Position numbers and translations under genes: made by a program. Below are positions 61,946 to 64,000 of a stretch of DNA of 64,000 bases, in pieces. The number at the start of each line of letters is the position of its first letter. The stretch's first letter is position 1. The notes below the pieces were generated by a model that ran no database searches, was not told the origin of the DNA, and saw only the letters and a list, made by a program, of their open reading frames with translations. The DNA lies in contig NZ_CP054476.1 in the NCBI RefSeq assembly GCF_013341275.1, positions 1,563,501-1,627,500 of the forward strand, written 5' to 3'. Origin of the DNA: Methyloligella sp. GL2. GTDB taxonomy: Bacteria; Pseudomonadota; Alphaproteobacteria; Rhizobiales; Methyloligellaceae.

Positions 61946-63220
61946 TCAAAGCTCGTATTGCTCGGTTTCGTCCAGGGTTTCGTCCGGTTCGGCAGATTCG
62001 GGCTGCTCGGGGATCGAACCGGTCTCGGTGTCGGTATCGGCTTCCGGCTTCGGCGCTGCGGCTTCCTGCTCCTCCACGGCATCGTCCGAGCCGTCATCGG
62101 ACGGTGCGTCCTCAGAAGGGGCCGGCGCGGTCTTCTTGTCGGGCTGGTCTTCATCTGATTTGTCATCGGGCTCGGCCGGGGCCGTCTCTTCTTCCGACGG
62201 CGCCTCGCCGGCATCGGGTTTGTCCGTTGCCTCGGTGACAGGCTCGCTGGCCGGCTCTTGATTGGAGGGCGCTGCCGCTTCCTCGCCATCGTCGGCCGGC
62301 CCATCGGCGGTGTCGCCTGCCGGCTCCTCTGCCGCCGCATCCGTGGACGGCGCGGCGCTGTCCTTCGCATCGGACTCGGCGGCTGCGTCGCTATCGGCGT
62401 CCGGCTCGCCGTCATAGAGGCTGTTGCTCTCTTCGCCGGTCTCCTCGTCGGCATCCTCGCCGGCCGTCTCGTCTAACGCCTCGCTATCGTCCGTGGTGTC
62501 GGCAGGTTCGGATTGCGTCTCCGCGCCGTCGCCCGCCGCTTCCGTCTCGTCGGCTGCCGGTTTCTCCTCCTCGGCCGGAGGCTCTTCCTTGGTCTTTTCG
62601 ACCAGGTGGAACGAATCGCGGAAGCGCTTGGCCGCCTCGCTCTTGGTGTGGCCGCGCGGGCCGACCGAGACCAGCATGTAGATCCGGTCGCCGGCGGGAG
62701 CGATATCGATCAGGTGATTGAGCTTGCCGTCGCTGGCGGTCGCCTCAAAGCCCTGCAGCCCGGCGATCTTCGTGGGACCTTGGGACACCAGCTTGGAGCC
62801 ACTGCCTTGCGCATAGGCCGAAACCAGGCGCTCGTAATAGTCGGTGTTGGTTTTGGGGGCGCGGCCTTCCGGATATTCGAAGACGATGGCGTGATACGCG
62901 GTGCCGTCTCCCGGATCGAGCTGATAGTCGTGCTGAATCAAGGGGCTCTGCCCAGCAACGGATTTCGCCGAGACGGTGGGCTTTTCCGGGAAAGAGATGC
63001 CGAAGCCCTGTTCGGGAACCTCGAAGTCGAACCACGTCTCCTGCGGCTCTTCCGGCGTCTCGCCGGTCTCGTCCGCATCCTCTTGGGCCGCGGCGGGGCT
63101 CACGCCGAGCAAGCCGTCCAAGGGCGCCGGCGCGAGGTCCGTCTGCAACAGGCTCAGGCACGCGGCGAGCGCGAGAATGAAACAAATCTGTCCGGTTACC
63201 GATGTTATACGGCTGGGCAT
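61946..63220 (-). CDS. Secreted protein with long acidic low-complexity tail
   Basis: 424 residues. Signal peptide (to about residue 45, SPAAAQ). Residues 60-210 form a folded domain (WFDFEVPEQGFGISFPEKPT, YAQGSGSKLVSQGPTKIAGLQGFEA, HLIDIAPAGDRIYMLVSVGP), similar in outline to PsbP/Mog1-like domains. Residues 211-424 are almost only Glu, Asp, Ala, Pro, Ser and Thr, without Cys, so disordered and strongly negative. Such tails may bind Ca2+ or basic partners. No known family assigned. Confidence 0.7.
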   Translation of the reverse strand: MPSRITSVTGQICFILALAACLSLLQTDLAPAPLDGLLGVSPAAAQEDADETGETPEEPQETWFDFEVPEQGFGISFPEKPTVSAKSVAGQSPLIQHDYQLDPGDGTAYHAIVFEYPEGRAPKTNTDYYERLVSAYAQGSGSKLVSQGPTKIAGLQGFEATASDGKLNHLIDIAPAGDRIYMLVSVGPRGHTKSEAAKRFRDSFHLVEKTKEEPPAEEEKPAADETEAAGDGAETQSEPADTTDDSEALDETAGEDADEETGEESNSLYDGEPDADSDAAAESDAKDSAAPSTDAAAEEPAGDTADGPADDGEEAAAPSNQEPASEPVTEATDKPDAGEAPSEEETAPAEPDDKSDEDQPDKKTAPAPSEDAPSDDGSDDAVEEQEAAAPKPEADTDTETGSIPEQPESAEPDETLDETEQYEL

Positions 63221-63369
63221 CCCCTCTGGCCTCCCAAGGCTTTTTTGCTGATTCTCTGTTTAACATAGGCCGGTGACGATTGAGTGGGCGAAGCGGGGAT
63301 TAGGCAACGGGCCCCATTCTCTCAAGCTGTTGCTGCGAGGGACCACTTTCTCGGGGAGGCTTGCGCATC

Positions 63370-64000
63370 ATGGCGGGCGACCAGGCGGGATCGTGCAGGC
63401 AGCGTGGCGGCGGACGATTGCGCCGCTCCCTGAGATGGGCGCTGTCGGTCCTGCTGCTGGCCGTGCTGGCGCTTGCGTGGTTCCACTATGGCGACCGGAT
63501 CCGTCTGCCGAGCGAGGCGGAGATCTCGGCGGTTCTGGCGACGGTCGGCGTTTGGGGGCCGCTGGCGATCATCGGGCTGCGCGGCGTGACCGCGCTGCTC
63601 GCCGTGGTGCCGAGCGCCGTCATCGTCATGGCGGCGGGGGCCATCTACGGCGTCGCGCTCGGCTCGCTCTATATTCTGATCGGGGCGGAGATCGGCGCGC
63701 TGATCGCGTTTCTCACCGGGGCGTGGCTCGGCCGCGGCTATGCGGAGCGCCATGGCTGGCTCGACCGCCTGCGGCGCACCCGGGCCGGCGCCTGGTTGCT
63801 GGACGAGACGGCCGGCCAGAGGCGGCTCACGTTGGCGGTGCTGTATTGCCGCCTGCTGCCCGGGCTCAATTTCGACGGGATGAGCTATGTCGCCGGCGTG
63901 ACCCAGATCCGGCTTTGGCGCTTCCTGCTGGCGACGCTGATCGGGCTCATTCCCTATACGGTGCTGTTCGCCGCGTTCGGCGAGGGGCTGATGCAGATGG
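63370..64000 (+). CDS. TVP38/TMEM64 (SNARE-associated/DedA-like) membrane protein, 3' truncated
   Basis: ATG 63370 with GGGGAGG 10 nt upstream; the frame is open to the window edge (210 residues seen). A basic N-terminus, one hydrophobic helix (about 20-40), then the family core VVPSAVIVMAAGAIYGVALG, IGAEIGALIAFLTGAWLGRGY and LLPGLNFDGMSYVAGVTQIR. These proteins act in membrane-lipid scrambling or stress handling. The remaining C-terminus is outside the window. Confidence 0.85.
   Translation, partial: MAGDQAGSCRQRGGGRLRRSLRWALSVLLLAVLALAWFHYGDRIRLPSEAEISAVLATVGVWGPLAIIGLRGVTALLAVVPSAVIVMAAGAIYGVALGSLYILIGAEIGALIAFLTGAWLGRGYAERHGWLDRLRRTRAGAWLLDETAGQRRLTLAVLYCRLLPGLNFDGMSYVAGVTQIRLWRFLLATLIGLIPYTVLFAAFGEGLMQM

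Noticed and set aside
1-64000. tRNA, rRNA, CRISPR array, transposon or prophage
   Set aside because: I read the intergenic gaps on both strands and saw no cloverleaf, spaced direct repeats, transposase, integrase or terminal inverted repeats.

Overview
The window is a high-GC stretch of chromosome from an alphaproteobacterium, most likely of the order Hyphomicrobiales (Rhizobiales). Several things point there: an HmuP/HmuRTUV heme system with an IsdG-type heme oxygenase, an intracellular polyhydroxybutyrate depolymerase, a BTLCP transglutaminase-like protein, DUF3126 and PAS_5 proteins, an NDUFS6-like CHCC zinc-finger protein, rhizobial-type palindromic intergenic repeats, and a full CtrA box (TTAA-N7-TTAACCAT). 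No tRNA, rRNA, CRISPR array, transposase or prophage gene was seen. Both ends cut genes: a multihaem cytochrome/TPR protein on the left and a TVP38/TMEM64 membrane protein on the right.

Layout. 0-5.4 kb: multihaem cytochrome, two convergent MscS-type channels and a ZntB/CorA transporter. 5.6-11.1 kb: a possible amine-catabolism locus with a P450, two glutamine-synthetase-like ligases and a FadR-type regulator, plus two matching operator-like sites. 11.2-14.3 kb: Dps, GST, PhaZ and a tiny lipoprotein. 14.5-20.7 kb: a complete heme uptake and degradation locus. 20.8-24 kb: polyprenyl-phosphate and envelope genes (HAD-UbiA fusion, GtrA, polytopic membrane protein). 24-37 kb: mixed housekeeping genes (NhaA, FAD monooxygenase, CysE, BTLCP, PilZ, PAS, rhomboid, CBS, patatin, HisI, FolE, an IscU-like scaffold, YidD). 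37-43 kb: ThrS, a secreted protein, nitroreductase, an Hpt/response-regulator pair and NAD kinase.

43.4-46.6 kb holds the most unusual locus: three consecutive genes of the leucyl/phenylalanyl-tRNA-protein transferase (Aat) family. The first two arose by a tandem duplication that includes the leader. All three keep the catalytic-type Glu and Asp at the expected 30-residue spacing, but all carry Lys where bacterial Aat has Gln (D-x-K instead of D-x-Q). This suggests a tRNA-dependent aminoacyl-transfer module whose substrate may differ from the N-degron pathway.

46.7-54 kb: a SulP-STAS transporter with a C-terminal cyclic-nucleotide domain lies tail to tail with a CHASE2-adenylate cyclase, followed by UDP-glucose dehydrogenase and a flavin-containing monooxygenase. 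54.4-61.6 kb: a small HExxH protein, two periplasmic binding proteins of the PQQ-dehydrogenase-associated type, a pair of tandem membrane paralogues with an odd out-of-phase overlap, and pqqCDE without pqqA or pqqB. The window ends with a very acidic secreted protein and the truncated TVP38-family gene.
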